Both the position numbers and the translations under genes were made by a program. The notes under the pieces were generated by a model. It made no database searches and was not told the origin of the DNA. It saw nothing but the letters and a program-made list of their open reading frames with translations. From positions 1 to 62,054 of the IMG/VR virus record IMGVR_UViG_3300020430_000015: a DNA stretch of 62,054 nucleotides. One strand, written 5' to 3'. This DNA comes from a virus. Of the stretch, positions 7,985 through 17,323 are shown in pieces; within the stretch, counting starts at the first letter, position 1; each line of letters starts with the position of its first letter.

Positions 7985-9752
7985 ATGTCTCCACATCATT
8001 TGCATAAGAAGTGAATCCGTTTTCTTTTATCACTTTCAATACATTGTTTACACGCCCTACCAGTTCATCTTTGTGACTGATTAAGAATATGTTTTTGCCT
8101 CTCTCCCTACTCATCTTTTTCAATATTGCTAACGAACTTTCAACACCTGCACTGTCCATACCACTGTCTATCAATTCATCTAGGAACAACAGATTAATAT
8201 TTTGATACAAGTTTTCCCATACATCTCTGAATGCAAAACTCATACCTAGTATTAATCTGTTACGTTCACCTCTGCTCAAGTTGTCAAAATCTAAGTCTTG
8301 ACCGAGTTGAGTGATTTCCACACTCAAATCATTTTTGAATGTGACCAAGTGTGGAAGTCCCAATTGATCCAAGTAGTGTGTTAACCTGTTGTTCAAGAAG
8401 GTCAGGTTTTGATCAATTATCTTTTTCCTTATGAAGGAATCTTTGTTTGTTAACAATTTGTACAAGAATTCTTGATGTTCTTTTAGTTTTTGTAGTGTGT
8501 TTGCTTCATCCCAATTTATTTCTTGTAGTGCTTGTTTTTGTAATTCATCTATTTGATCTATGTATGGATTGGATTCTTTTTGTTTGTTTTTCAATGCTGT
8601 TTCTATGTTGCCCACGTATTGTTTGTGTTCGTATGCTTCTTTTATTGTGTCATAGTATGTGTTTGGTTTTTCTGTGAGATCGCCTAAATCTTTAAGTTCT
8701 TTTTCTGTTTCATCTAATTGTTCCTGCAAATCCATCACATAACTGTTTGCTTCTCCATATTCTTCTTCTAGTTTTCTCTGCATTTCTTCAATTTTTTCAT
8801 TTGGCAAATCCTGACCACAAGCATAACAAGTGGCTTTTTCATTTAATTTGTTCAAATCTTTGTCTAGTTTTTTAGCAGTTTTATCTGCTTGTTCTATTGT
8901 GGCTTCCAAATTACTTTTATCTTTTAGTAATTGTCTTTGCTCTTTGTCCAGTTTATGCCAATCTTCTAATGTCTTGTGTGCATCAAGTTCTTTTTCAACA
9001 TCAAAATTTTCTAATTCTTGCAAATTCTTTTGCAATTTTTCAATATCATCTTTGTTTTGTGTTTCCCAAGCACTGCTTTTATGATGTAAACTTTGAATTG
9101 TTTCTTCAACTTTCTGATTGCTTATTTTAAGACCTTCTAATCTTGCTGTTTCCATAGCAATATCTTCTTTAGTCCTTTTAATTTTTGTTTTCAGTATTTC
9201 TGCTTTTTCAGACAACAACTGTATACCTAGTAATTGTTCTATAATATCTTGTTGTTCAGAATGATGTAAAGCCAAAAACGGTTGAGTGTATGTGTTAAGT
9301 GCGACAAGATGTTTAAACATACGTGGAGTCATACCAATCATTTTGTTCAGGTCTTCTTGTGTTTTACGTGAGTCACCTTGACTGACGTCTGATAATTCTT
9401 GTTCTGTATCATCAATAAAGTATTTCATAACGTTTGGTTTTCTACCACGTTCTACTCTATATTTTTTGCCTTCCTTTTCAAATGTAATTGTGACCAACAT
9501 ACCTTTTCCGTTGGTTTTGTTTACAAGATTATCTCTACGTATTTTTGTAAGTGCTTCACCATATAGTGCATAGGACAGTGCATTTACAATAGTTGTCTTA
9601 CCTGTACCATTACGCGATCCTGCATCATCACCACCCATGTCTAAGTTTTCACCTAGTACAAGTGTTAATAGTTTTTGTTGGAAGTCTATGGCCTGGGTTT
9701 GATTACCCACACTCATAAAATTTTTAACTGTAAGAGTCTTAATTAGTATCAT
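7968..9752 (-). CDS. 46: Recombination endonuclease subunit gp46 (Rad50/SbcC-like)
   Basis: A 594-aa SMC-type ATPase that partners gp47 to process DNA ends for recombination-dependent replication and host DNA breakdown. Seen in order: Walker A GSRNGTGKT at residues 45-53; long coiled coils; the zinc-hook CYAC around residues 309-312; the ABC signature LSRGERNR around 492; and Walker B LLFLDEL around 519. T4 gp46 is 560 aa, so the size is normal. Its ATG overlaps the end of gp47 by 14 bases. Confidence 0.95.
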   Translation of the reverse strand: MILIKTLTVKNFMSVGNQTQAIDFQQKLLTLVLGENLDMGGDDAGSRNGTGKTTIVNALSYALYGEALTKIRRDNLVNKTNGKGMLVTITFEKEGKKYRVERGRKPNVMKYFIDDTEQELSDVSQGDSRKTQEDLNKMIGMTPRMFKHLVALNTYTQPFLALHHSEQQDIIEQLLGIQLLSEKAEILKTKIKRTKEDIAMETARLEGLKISNQKVEETIQSLHHKSSAWETQNKDDIEKLQKNLQELENFDVEKELDAHKTLEDWHKLDKEQRQLLKDKSNLEATIEQADKTAKKLDKDLNKLNEKATCYACGQDLPNEKIEEMQRKLEEEYGEANSYVMDLQEQLDETEKELKDLGDLTEKPNTYYDTIKEAYEHKQYVGNIETALKNKQKESNPYIDQIDELQKQALQEINWDEANTLQKLKEHQEFLYKLLTNKDSFIRKKIIDQNLTFLNNRLTHYLDQLGLPHLVTFKNDLSVEITQLGQDLDFDNLSRGERNRLILGMSFAFRDVWENLYQNINLLFLDELIDSGMDSAGVESSLAILKKMSRERGKNIFLISHKDELVGRVNNVLKVIKENGFTSYANDVETYEHTR

Positions 9753-10758
9753 TATTCAAATCTCTAAATATACCTAACAATACTTGTTTGTCATATGCGT
9801 CTGATTCAATTGATTCAATTTCTTTAGAAACTATCTGATCAACACTTTCAAACTTTGTGATATCTATGTCGGTATTAATTTCTTCGTCTTTTTTGTTAGG
9901 AATTAATGTAATTTCTCTACATCCATATTCTTTCATAAATGTTTCTTTTATAAAACTTGCTTCTTCAAAACTTATATCAATATCTAGTGTAACTCTCAAA
10001 TGCATTTTGCTTTTCATGATGTCTTTAGTTTTATCCAGCAGTGTGCTTAATTTAACATTTCTATATTTAGGACAGTTGCCCCAATTAAAATACACAGGCT
10101 CTTTGCCATGTTCTAGTATCATCATGCCACGTTCATCGTCATCTACATCTGCGTAATTGTGCGGAAACGGATTACCTAAATAATGAATATTATTCTTAAT
10201 TTGTCTTTTGTGGAAATGTCCAGAGAACACATATTCCTGAGCAACAAAGTCACTGCCTTTTAGTTCGCCAGTGTCTGGCATTTCTACCATTGCATTCATA
10301 AAAAAGTTCGGCAGTTCAAAATGCCCGAACATATATTTGCATTTCATCTTGCCCACCTTTTTCCATTCATTACCAACAAGCCAAGGAACCATTACCACAT
10401 CATCTATCTTTGTGATTTCGTTGATCATTGTGATACCTGGAATAAATCTTCCGAATTCAGTTGACTGTATATCTCTGCTGTCTTTGTAATATAAGTCGTG
10501 ATTGCCTGGAAAGAAATAAAATTTATCGAATGCTTTTCCTATTTTTTCTAAACTTCTAATAGAAGCATCCATAGTGGTTATGTTTACACTGTTTCTATTG
10601 TGATGCCAGTCACCACAGAACATTCCAGTTTCACAGCCATGCTGTTTCGCAAGGTCTATGTACCAGTCTATAAATTCTTCGCAATCATCGTTGTGTAACT
10701 TTGAGTTGGATTTCAAGCCAAAGTGTATGTCAGTAAAAACCGCTAATTTCTTGAACAA
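9739..10758 (-). CDS. 47: Recombination endonuclease subunit gp47 (Mre11/SbcD-like)
   Basis: A 339-aa metallophosphoesterase with all five expected motifs: FTDIHFG (residues 8-14), CGDWHHN (~47), PGNHD (~84), FGHFE and SGHFHKRQ (~181). With gp46 it forms the Mre11-Rad50-type nuclease. The start codon is TTG, fixed by an AGGAG site seven bases before it. T4 gp47 has the same length class (339 aa). A TTGACA-17-TATGCT promoter precedes it, so it can be expressed separately from gp55. Confidence 0.95.
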   Translation of the reverse strand: MFKKLAVFTDIHFGLKSNSKLHNDDCEEFIDWYIDLAKQHGCETGMFCGDWHHNRNSVNITTMDASIRSLEKIGKAFDKFYFFPGNHDLYYKDSRDIQSTEFGRFIPGITMINEITKIDDVVMVPWLVGNEWKKVGKMKCKYMFGHFELPNFFMNAMVEMPDTGELKGSDFVAQEYVFSGHFHKRQIKNNIHYLGNPFPHNYADVDDDERGMMILEHGKEPVYFNWGNCPKYRNVKLSTLLDKTKDIMKSKMHLRVTLDIDISFEEASFIKETFMKEYGCREITLIPNKKDEEINTDIDITKFESVDQIVSKEIESIESDAYDKQVLLGIFRDLNNDTN

Positions 10759-10780
10759 AATAATTCTCCTACTTGTCTAC

Positions 10781-10809
10781 AGCATAACTTAAAAGTTACG
10801 CAATGTCAA
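10781..10809 (-). promoter_or_regulatory. Sigma70-type promoter for gp47-gp46 operon
   Basis: On the minus strand: TTGACA (10804-10809), a 17-base spacer, then TATGCT (10781-10786). The -35 is a full consensus match and the -10 matches 4 of 6. The -35 lies just before the gp55 stop codon on the transcribed side, so the promoter sits in the short gp55-gp47 gap. The predicted leader is about 15 bases and carries the AGGAG site of gp47. Confidence 0.65.
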
Positions 10810-11652
10810 CTACTTCTTAACTTTTTTGGCAACTTTTTTTACAGGCGCTTTACGAGGTGTCGATGCTTCGCCTTGTGTTTGTCTCGTCATACTAGGCATC
10901 ATGTTATTCATTTCAAGAATGTCATCTCTAATGTTTTGATTTCTTTTTTCGATGTTTATTATTCTAACAAATGAATTTGTTACTGCCGCTGTGTAATATG
11001 CAAATGGATTATTTGATTTGGATTCATCAAATTGTAAACCAATCTGTGCCAATTGCAATATGGCTTGTCCTTGCATTTCGTCGTTGTATGTGTAACCTCT
11101 CACATTACCTCTTGTACCATATCTTTCGCACAATTTCATCCACATCAATGCCAACTTATTTGTTGCTTTACCAATGTCTTTGTTAAATTTTCCATTGTGC
11201 AATCCACCTTCCCAATGACTTTTGCCAATACAAGTTAAGTTGCCTTTTTTATCGTATTTCCAATGTTGGAATGGTGGGAAATTTACTTTAACTTTTCTGT
11301 CTGCTACATTTCTTGGATTTCTTTTTCTGCCCGGATCTTCTGGAATATGATCATAAGTCATCACTCTAAATACCACATCGTCTTTGGATATTTTACGATA
11401 ATCTATGTCACATTCAGACAGTTTGGTCTTAGGATTTATTGCTTTCCGTCTTTCATATTCCTGTTGCGTAAGCCTTTTGGCTTTGTTTCTCTTTGCTTGA
11501 GCCACTGTTCTAATGTTAATTGCGTCTATTTTATTCACAATCAAATCATATGTGGAATATGTATCTTTGGTATAACTGCAATATGAATTTTTAGATTTGT
11601 GTATTTCTTCTAACAAATCCTTATTATTAAGGTAATTTACTTTAGTTTTCAT
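10810..11652 (-). CDS. 55: Late transcription sigma factor gp55
   Basis: A 280-aa sigma70-family factor that directs host RNA polymerase to phage late promoters. The recognisable part is ALMWMKLCERYGTRGNVRGYTYNDEMQGQAILQLAQ, then FDESKSNNPFAYYTAAVTNSFVRIINIEKRNQNIRDDILE, which corresponds to the region 2-like core of T4 gp55. T4 gp55 is 185 aa; this one has a longer N-terminus. T4 gp55 ends in a hydrophobic sliding-clamp-binding motif; here the tail is basic instead (KAPVKKVAKKVKK). A consensus sigma70 promoter precedes it. Confidence 0.88.
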   Translation of the reverse strand: MKTKVNYLNNKDLLEEIHKSKNSYCSYTKDTYSTYDLIVNKIDAINIRTVAQAKRNKAKRLTQQEYERRKAINPKTKLSECDIDYRKISKDDVVFRVMTYDHIPEDPGRKRNPRNVADRKVKVNFPPFQHWKYDKKGNLTCIGKSHWEGGLHNGKFNKDIGKATNKLALMWMKLCERYGTRGNVRGYTYNDEMQGQAILQLAQIGLQFDESKSNNPFAYYTAAVTNSFVRIINIEKRNQNIRDDILEMNNMMPSMTRQTQGEASTPRKAPVKKVAKKVKK

Positions 11653-11678
11653 GAATACTTTCTATTAGTTATGCCTTC

Positions 11679-11707
11679 ATTATAAACTGAGCAGTTAATT
11701 TTGTCAA
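11679..11707 (-). promoter_or_regulatory. Consensus sigma70 promoter for gp55
   Basis: On the minus strand: TTGACA (11702-11707), a 17-base spacer, then TATAAT (11679-11684). Both hexamers and the spacing are perfect consensus. The expected leader is about 20 bases. The -35 overlaps the plus-strand late box at 11705-11714 by three bases. Confidence 0.8.
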
Positions 11708-11714
11708 TAAATAA
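11705..11714 (+). promoter_or_regulatory. Late promoter CAATAAATAA for baseplate operon
   Basis: CAATAAATAA lies about 18 bases before the ATG at 11733 and matches the late box seen elsewhere in the window. It overlaps the -35 of the divergent gp55 promoter, so polymerase cannot occupy both at once. Confidence 0.6.
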
Positions 11715-11732
11715 ATGTAAGGATGTAACCAA

Positions 11733-12644
11733 ATGGTAGATTTCAGAAACAAATTGAAAAACACAAAAGTAGATCTCAGCACGGTCAATCAGCAAGAGGC
11801 GTTTGAAAAAATGTCAAATAACCTGGATGTTGCAACTAATATTGTAGGCAAACTGAAGGATAAATTTGTAGACACCGCGGCTAATATTACTGCCCAGGCA
11901 AAAAGAATGAGCGGTAGTTTAAAAAATTTAATCAACGGTGAATTAAGTGTAGACGGTAATGCACAAACTATTGTCACAAACAAAGCGAAAGCAGTGGCAA
12001 AAGATTGGAGAGTAAGTTTAAGTGTACCAGAATCTATCAAACAACACATCAAAAAAGGTGGTTTGCTTGAACCTTTAATAAGAACAGACAGCAAAATGAT
12101 ATTCCCGTACACTCCAACGATTTATGTGTCTCATCAAGCATCTTATAATCCTTTACAGCCTGTACACACAAACTATCCTTATTATGCTTATGAAAATTCC
12201 AGAGTGGGACAGATGACAGTCACAGGAGAGTTTTTTGTGCAGAATTCACTTGAAGCCAAATATTGGGTAGCGGCAGTTCATTTCTTAAGAACAGTTACAA
12301 AAATGTCTTATGGTGAAAACAGTCCTAACAGAGGTCAACCACCTCCTGTATTATTTTTAAATGGTTATGGCGATTACACATTCAATCAGGTTCCTGTTAT
12401 TGTAACAAACTTCCAATTTGACTTAAAAAGAGAAGTTGATTATATTTCAACTGGTTTAGGAAGCACTGAACAGGCTGATGATGACGGTGGAATTTATTCA
12501 TTGGACAAAAATGCATGGGCACCATCAGAAAGTTTAATTACAGTTGAACTGGTACCACAATACAGCAGAAATCAAATCAGTCAGTTCAATTTGAAAAACT
12601 TCATTCATGGAACTGATGTACTAGACGGAAAAGGATTTATTTAA
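11733..12644 (+). CDS. 48: Baseplate tail-tube cap protein, gp48-like
   Basis: A 303-aa protein, first of the baseplate operon. The diagnostic part is MIFPYTPTIYVSHQASYN, then the tube-like segment VTGEFFVQNSLEAKYWVAAVHFLRT and PPVLFLNGYGDYTFNQVPVIVTNFQF. These are shared by gp48/gp54-type proteins that cap the baseplate and start tail-tube growth. The N-terminal 90 residues are helical. Order (next to gp53) favours gp48 over gp54. Its stop overlaps the start of gp53 (TAATG). Confidence 0.75.
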   Translation: MVDFRNKLKNTKVDLSTVNQQEAFEKMSNNLDVATNIVGKLKDKFVDTAANITAQAKRMSGSLKNLINGELSVDGNAQTIVTNKAKAVAKDWRVSLSVPESIKQHIKKGGLLEPLIRTDSKMIFPYTPTIYVSHQASYNPLQPVHTNYPYYAYENSRVGQMTVTGEFFVQNSLEAKYWVAAVHFLRTVTKMSYGENSPNRGQPPPVLFLNGYGDYTFNQVPVIVTNFQFDLKREVDYISTGLGSTEQADDDGGIYSLDKNAWAPSESLITVELVPQYSRNQISQFNLKNFIHGTDVLDGKGFI

Positions 12645-12946
12645 TGGCAAGGTACAGTGGAACAAGTCCGTATAGTGCAACAACTATTGTTGACGAACAA
12701 TATTTAGATATTTTAAGACCAAGAACAATACCTTCAAGTTCTGATGATTTTTTATACACAATTGAATCACAATATAGTAGAAGACCAGACTTACTGGCTT
12801 TTGACCTGTATGGATCACCAAAACTTTGGTGGGTATTTGCACAAAGAAATCCAGACACGTTGCAAGATCCAATATTTGATTTTACTCCGGGCACAGAAAT
12901 CTATATTCCAAAAGGAAATGCAATAAGAGAAGCATTGGGAGTTTAA
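12644..12946 (+). CDS. 53: Baseplate wedge protein gp53
   Basis: A 100-aa protein with the gp53 pattern: YSGTSPYSATTIVDEQYLDILRPRTIP, then the typical RPDLLAFDLYGSPKLWWVFAQRN and PGTEIYIPK. The second half is LysM-like. gp53 clamps neighbouring wedges together in the T4 baseplate. T4 gp53 is 196 aa, so this is a short form as in many marine T4-like phages. It overlaps gp48 by one base and ends 4 bases before the next gene. Confidence 0.85.
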   Translation: MARYSGTSPYSATTIVDEQYLDILRPRTIPSSSDDFLYTIESQYSRRPDLLAFDLYGSPKLWWVFAQRNPDTLQDPIFDFTPGTEIYIPKGNAIREALGV

Positions 12947-12950
12947 TCCA

Positions 12951-15536
12951 ATGGCGGGTGCAGTAAAAACAAGAATACAATCTAAAAAAAGAGAAAAACT
13001 GATTAAAGCAGGACAGTTAAAGGAAACTGGCGACGGTTCTGTAATGGAAAGAGTTTACAACAAAAAACTTAAATTCAAAAATAATAAAGTCAGTAGAAGC
13101 AAAGCAATTAATGATAAAGTTGCTAAAAGCCAAAAAGCAAATGACAATAAAATTGTAGAAGAGGTAAAAAAAATAAATTTCAATAACAAGCACAAACCTA
13201 ATCCATTACATGATTTTAATAATTTTTCAGCAGTCATAACTTTAATTGCTATGACAAAAGAAGAAGTAAATTTTCCGTATGTGCTCTTAGAGAAAGGTGA
13301 TTATGGAAAATTTGTAATTGCACAGACGGCTGGTAAAATAGGTAATCGTGCAAACACTAGCACATTTATTGATAGGTCAGTGAAAGGTAATTTAGAATTT
13401 TTAATTGACAATTTAGAAATAGATTCAATTGTTGCTCCTACTAAAAGAAACAAACACACACAGGCGACAAACATACGTTTTGAAATCACGGAACCTTACA
13501 GTATTGGACTTCTTATTGCCACAATGAAAATACAAGCCGCAAGAGCACAGCAGGCAGATGCTTCAGATAAGGAAATTGGTGCATTCAATCATGTCAAGGC
13601 TCCTTATGCTCTATTAATAGACTATGTTGGTACAGTGCCAGGGAAAAAATTTGATCCTGTTTCTAACCAGGTTGTTTCAACCAATAATGAAAAGGAATAT
13701 CCTAAACGTCACGTGATTCCAATACAATTTCAATCTATACAATTTAGAGCCAATCAAGGCGGAGCGGTATATGATTGTCAGGCAAGACCCCACATGGAAT
13801 ATGGTTTATCTGACATAAACAATAAAATTAGAGAAGATATAACAATTGAAGGTGACACCGTTCATGAAATATTACAAAGTGGTAGCAAATCTTTAATGCA
13901 CTTTTTAAATCAAAAAGGTGAATATAATGAAAAAGCAAAAAAATATAACATCAGCAATAGAGTTCCAGATGGAGAAGACTTTGTTATACTGTTTCCACCT
14001 GAGGAATATAACAATGGAACAGGAAACAAACAATTTAGAGATGAAATTCTGCGTGATGTGTCTGCAGGATATGATACAACAGAACAAGACAGTTCCGATG
14101 AAAATGAAAGTCAAAGAATAACAAATCAAAATATTTTACGAAATTATGACCCTACACTAAGAATTGAAAAATTATTGCGAGGCAATAACGAAAATAATGC
14201 GGACTTTATGGTTAACGCAGTGAACAAATCAGATGATCTTAACTCAGGTGGTGGAATACAAATTAATCAATTAGATGGCAAAGTATACACCGGCAACACT
14301 ATTGGGTCATCTAGAATGGTCTGGGATAAAAGTGTTCATAGAGAAAATACAAAAATTTTTCCTGACTTCAATGACAATTATTCTTGGTGGAGCGGAACAT
14401 ATAAAAGAGATGACATAGGCATTAACTTTAAGAAAAAACAACTTACCTTCCCAAAAGGTACTTTAGTTACAGATATTATTGAAATGGTGCTGATATTATC
14501 TGAATATGGAAAAAAATTAGGAGAGTCAATAGGCGATAAAGAATCAGAAGGCGGTTACACCGAATGGTTTAGAATTATACCACAATGTTTTGAATTGAAA
14601 GATTCTTACATAGAAGCAGTAACAAAAACCAGTCATAAATTAATCGTGTGTAATGTAATGCCATATGGTGTTATGAATTCAACGCTGAAGTCAGATGATC
14701 AAACAGTTGATTACATTCAAGAAATTAATAGAAACATTGTAAAAAGATATGACTATCTGTATTCAGGCAGAAATCATGATATCCTAGATTTTGATCTAGT
14801 ATACAACAATGCTTTTTATAATTCTGTATTAAGAGATCCAAACAATTCACAAAGTGCTGACCCAGGTAAAAAAGGAGAGAACACTATTAAAAAAACTAGA
14901 ACGACTGTGTTTGGAACAAAGGATAATGCAAGTGGCAAAAGTTCATACGCAAGTGAAGTTCCTGACTCAGCAGGTGCTAACAATCAAGGTACAAATGATG
15001 AAGCATCAGAAACATCTTTTGCTAGAGACTTCAATCAACGTATTATAAATTCTGCTGTTGATTTGATAGACGTTAATGTCACAATACATGGTGATCCATA
15101 TTACCTACCAAACAGTGGTATGAGTAATTACATCAATATGGCAAAAAGTGATGATGAAAGAATTGAAGAAGGTGACAGTTATATGATAAACTCAGACGGA
15201 CAAATTAACTTTTTACCAAGACAAACTTTAATAGAATTAACATTTATAAGTCCAATTGACATTGACAAGGTTCAAGGCAATTATATTTTTCCGACAGGAA
15301 CAATAAATGATAGAAACGGAAGAGAAAGAGTAATAAACGAATTTGGTGGAATATTTAGAGTTATAGAAATACGCAGTGAATTTAAAGGTGGAAGATTTAC
15401 ACAGACGCTTAGATGTGTAAGATCTGGAAATATGAATATCACAGATGATAACAGTAACACAATTTCAACAACAACATACGAAGAGAAAAAACCAGCAGAG
15501 TTTGATCAAGAAGATTACAGTAACGAAAGTGCATAA
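12951..15536 (+). CDS. Large baseplate structural protein (possible gp27-type hub)
   Basis: An 861-aa protein in the hub-gene position between gp53 and gp5. The N-terminal ~75 residues are very basic (KKREKLIKAG, KKLKFKNNK). The centre is acidic and Asn-rich. The C-terminus has LPRQTLIELTFISPIDIDKVQGNYIFPTG, then FGGIFRVIEIRSEFKGGRFTQTLRCVRSG, the type of beta-strand ending seen in gp27/VgrG-like hub proteins. T4 gp27 is only 391 aa, so extra domains are present. Structural role is likely; the gp27 equivalence is an inference from position and the C-terminal pattern. Confidence 0.6.
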   Translation: MAGAVKTRIQSKKREKLIKAGQLKETGDGSVMERVYNKKLKFKNNKVSRSKAINDKVAKSQKANDNKIVEEVKKINFNNKHKPNPLHDFNNFSAVITLIAMTKEEVNFPYVLLEKGDYGKFVIAQTAGKIGNRANTSTFIDRSVKGNLEFLIDNLEIDSIVAPTKRNKHTQATNIRFEITEPYSIGLLIATMKIQAARAQQADASDKEIGAFNHVKAPYALLIDYVGTVPGKKFDPVSNQVVSTNNEKEYPKRHVIPIQFQSIQFRANQGGAVYDCQARPHMEYGLSDINNKIREDITIEGDTVHEILQSGSKSLMHFLNQKGEYNEKAKKYNISNRVPDGEDFVILFPPEEYNNGTGNKQFRDEILRDVSAGYDTTEQDSSDENESQRITNQNILRNYDPTLRIEKLLRGNNENNADFMVNAVNKSDDLNSGGGIQINQLDGKVYTGNTIGSSRMVWDKSVHRENTKIFPDFNDNYSWWSGTYKRDDIGINFKKKQLTFPKGTLVTDIIEMVLILSEYGKKLGESIGDKESEGGYTEWFRIIPQCFELKDSYIEAVTKTSHKLIVCNVMPYGVMNSTLKSDDQTVDYIQEINRNIVKRYDYLYSGRNHDILDFDLVYNNAFYNSVLRDPNNSQSADPGKKGENTIKKTRTTVFGTKDNASGKSSYASEVPDSAGANNQGTNDEASETSFARDFNQRIINSAVDLIDVNVTIHGDPYYLPNSGMSNYINMAKSDDERIEEGDSYMINSDGQINFLPRQTLIELTFISPIDIDKVQGNYIFPTGTINDRNGRERVINEFGGIFRVIEIRSEFKGGRFTQTLRCVRSGNMNITDDNSNTISTTTYEEKKPAEFDQEDYSNESA

Positions 15537-17002
15537 TGGGATATAGAAACACAAGAAAATCTTATTCAATTGATCCAGCAAAGAATCCTGGACCTTATGA
15601 AGCCATTGTGAGAAATGTGCTGGATCCGGGATATGCAGGTTCAATACAAGTTGAAATTTTAAAAACATTAGACAGCGGAGTAACAAGTCCTACACAACAA
15701 ATTGTTACCTGTCAGTATCTGCATCCATTCTATGGCACAACTAATATTGCAGATATAAATTCAAACACAGATTTTAGAGACAGTCAACAGAGTTATGGTA
15801 TGTGGTTTGTTCCACCTGATGTAGGGAACCGTGTGTTAGTTATGTTTGTGGAAGGCAATTCCAATAAAGCATACTGGATTGGTTGTATACCACAAGCACT
15901 TATGAATATGCAGGTGCCAGGTTCAACTCCAGCCACAACAATGACAGACACTGAAGATCCAGAACTTATTGGAAAAAAATTACCGGTTGGTGAACATAAT
16001 AAAAGTAGACATCAAGATTGGCCCACAACAAAACCTTTGACTGTGCCTAAGCCAATACACAGTCAAGCAAAATCAGTTTTAGAAACACAAGGACTGTTGG
16101 AAGATGAGACAAGAGGTTTGACCACTTCTAGTTCAAGACGTGAAGTGCCTAGCAGTGTGTTTGGTATCAACACTCCAGGACCTATTGACAAAGCCTACAG
16201 CAACAGACAACAGAACAGTAAGAATGCTAGATTGGGCGGAACAAGTTTTGTAATGGATGATGGTGATGATAAATTTGTTAGAAAAGTTAAAGCATCTGAA
16301 GGAGCATACGAATATGTTAATGTTGAATCAATGGATCAAGAAACGTATGCTGGTGCAGAAAAACAAGCCAATGTTCCACACAACGAACTATTTCGAATAC
16401 GAACACGAACAGGTCATCAAATACTATTGCACAATTCAGAAGATCTTGTGTACATTGCTAACGCAAATGGCACAGCATGGATTGAGATGACTGCAAACGG
16501 AAAGATAGATTTCTATGCGGAAGACAGTGTGAGTGTTCACAGTAAAGGCGATTTTAATTTTAAAACAGACAGGGACTTTAACTTACAAGCAGGAAGAGAT
16601 ATCAATTTAAAAAGTGCCACGGTGAATCAAGAATCAACTACTCACAATGTTCTTGTGTCTGGCGCACAAACAGTAGAAGTTATAGGGCAACAGACAATCA
16701 CAACTGGCAACACAAATCATTATGCTAATGGTAATATTAATTTAGATGTTGGTGGATTAGTGAACATAGCCAATGGCATTGCTGTCGCAACGCCGGTGTC
16801 GCCTTTAGCGACTTGGAGCCTTCCAGGCGAAGCAAATCCAACCATAATGAAACGGGTGCCACAACATGAACCTTGGAGTCATCATGAAAACTATGATCCA
16901 ATGGCTGTGGCTTTAATTAAAACAGATAGAAGTGAACAGGAAGATATTGTAGTTGCAGAACCAATCAATATTCCAGACACATTTAAAAACGTGAGGACAT
17001 AA
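15536..17002 (+). CDS. 5: Baseplate hub/central spike protein gp5, without lysozyme domain
   Basis: A 488-aa gp5/VgrG-type spike. The N-terminal OB-fold is recognisable (PGPYEAIVRNVLDPGYAGSIQVEIL, YGMWFVPPDVGNRVLVMFVEGN, KAYWIGCIP). The C-terminal third has the repeated short beta-strands of the needle (DFNFKTDRDFNLQAGRDINL and so on, residues ~340-410). T4 gp5 (575 aa) has a lysozyme domain between the two; no lysozyme Glu/Asp/Thr motif is seen here. The spike punctures the outer membrane during infection. It overlaps the genes on both sides by one base. Confidence 0.85.
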   Translation: MGYRNTRKSYSIDPAKNPGPYEAIVRNVLDPGYAGSIQVEILKTLDSGVTSPTQQIVTCQYLHPFYGTTNIADINSNTDFRDSQQSYGMWFVPPDVGNRVLVMFVEGNSNKAYWIGCIPQALMNMQVPGSTPATTMTDTEDPELIGKKLPVGEHNKSRHQDWPTTKPLTVPKPIHSQAKSVLETQGLLEDETRGLTTSSSRREVPSSVFGINTPGPIDKAYSNRQQNSKNARLGGTSFVMDDGDDKFVRKVKASEGAYEYVNVESMDQETYAGAEKQANVPHNELFRIRTRTGHQILLHNSEDLVYIANANGTAWIEMTANGKIDFYAEDSVSVHSKGDFNFKTDRDFNLQAGRDINLKSATVNQESTTHNVLVSGAQTVEVIGQQTITTGNTNHYANGNINLDVGGLVNIANGIAVATPVSPLATWSLPGEANPTIMKRVPQHEPWSHHENYDPMAVALIKTDRSEQEDIVVAEPINIPDTFKNVRT

Positions 17003-17304
17003 TGCCAGAAACAAGTAGAGAAGGAGATTCATTATCCACAGGACATGGTTGCGTAGGCTCCACGGTGCTCGACACTCCTGGTCAATCTAAAGTTTTTGTA
17101 GAAAATAAATTAGTGGCTAGAGTGGGCGACCCAACAGTTGCACATCCTAATCCACCCAATCCACCTTGTCCTGATCACGTTGCAAATGTAAATGCTGGCA
17201 GTTCAAAGGTAATTGTTGTAAATTCACCTGTGGCTAGAGTAGGTGATAGTGCTGATGCTGGCGCAATGACATCAGGATCAGGTAAAGTGATAATAGGGGG
17301 TTAA
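17002..17304 (+). CDS. 5.4: PAAR-motif spike tip protein (gp5.4-like)
   Basis: A 100-aa protein with PAAR-type repeats: GDSLSTGHGCVGSTVL at the start, then VFVENKLVARVGDPTVAH and VIVVNSPVARVGDSADAG. Such proteins form the sharp metal-binding cone on the end of the gp5 needle. Gly, Cys and His placement (HGC, HPNPPNPPCPDH) fits metal binding at the apex. It follows the spike gene directly, as expected for T4 gp5.4 (97 aa). Confidence 0.9.
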   Translation: MPETSREGDSLSTGHGCVGSTVLDTPGQSKVFVENKLVARVGDPTVAHPNPPNPPCPDHVANVNAGSSKVIVVNSPVARVGDSADAGAMTSGSGKVIIGG

Positions 17305-17323
17305 AAATAAAGTAAATATTGTT

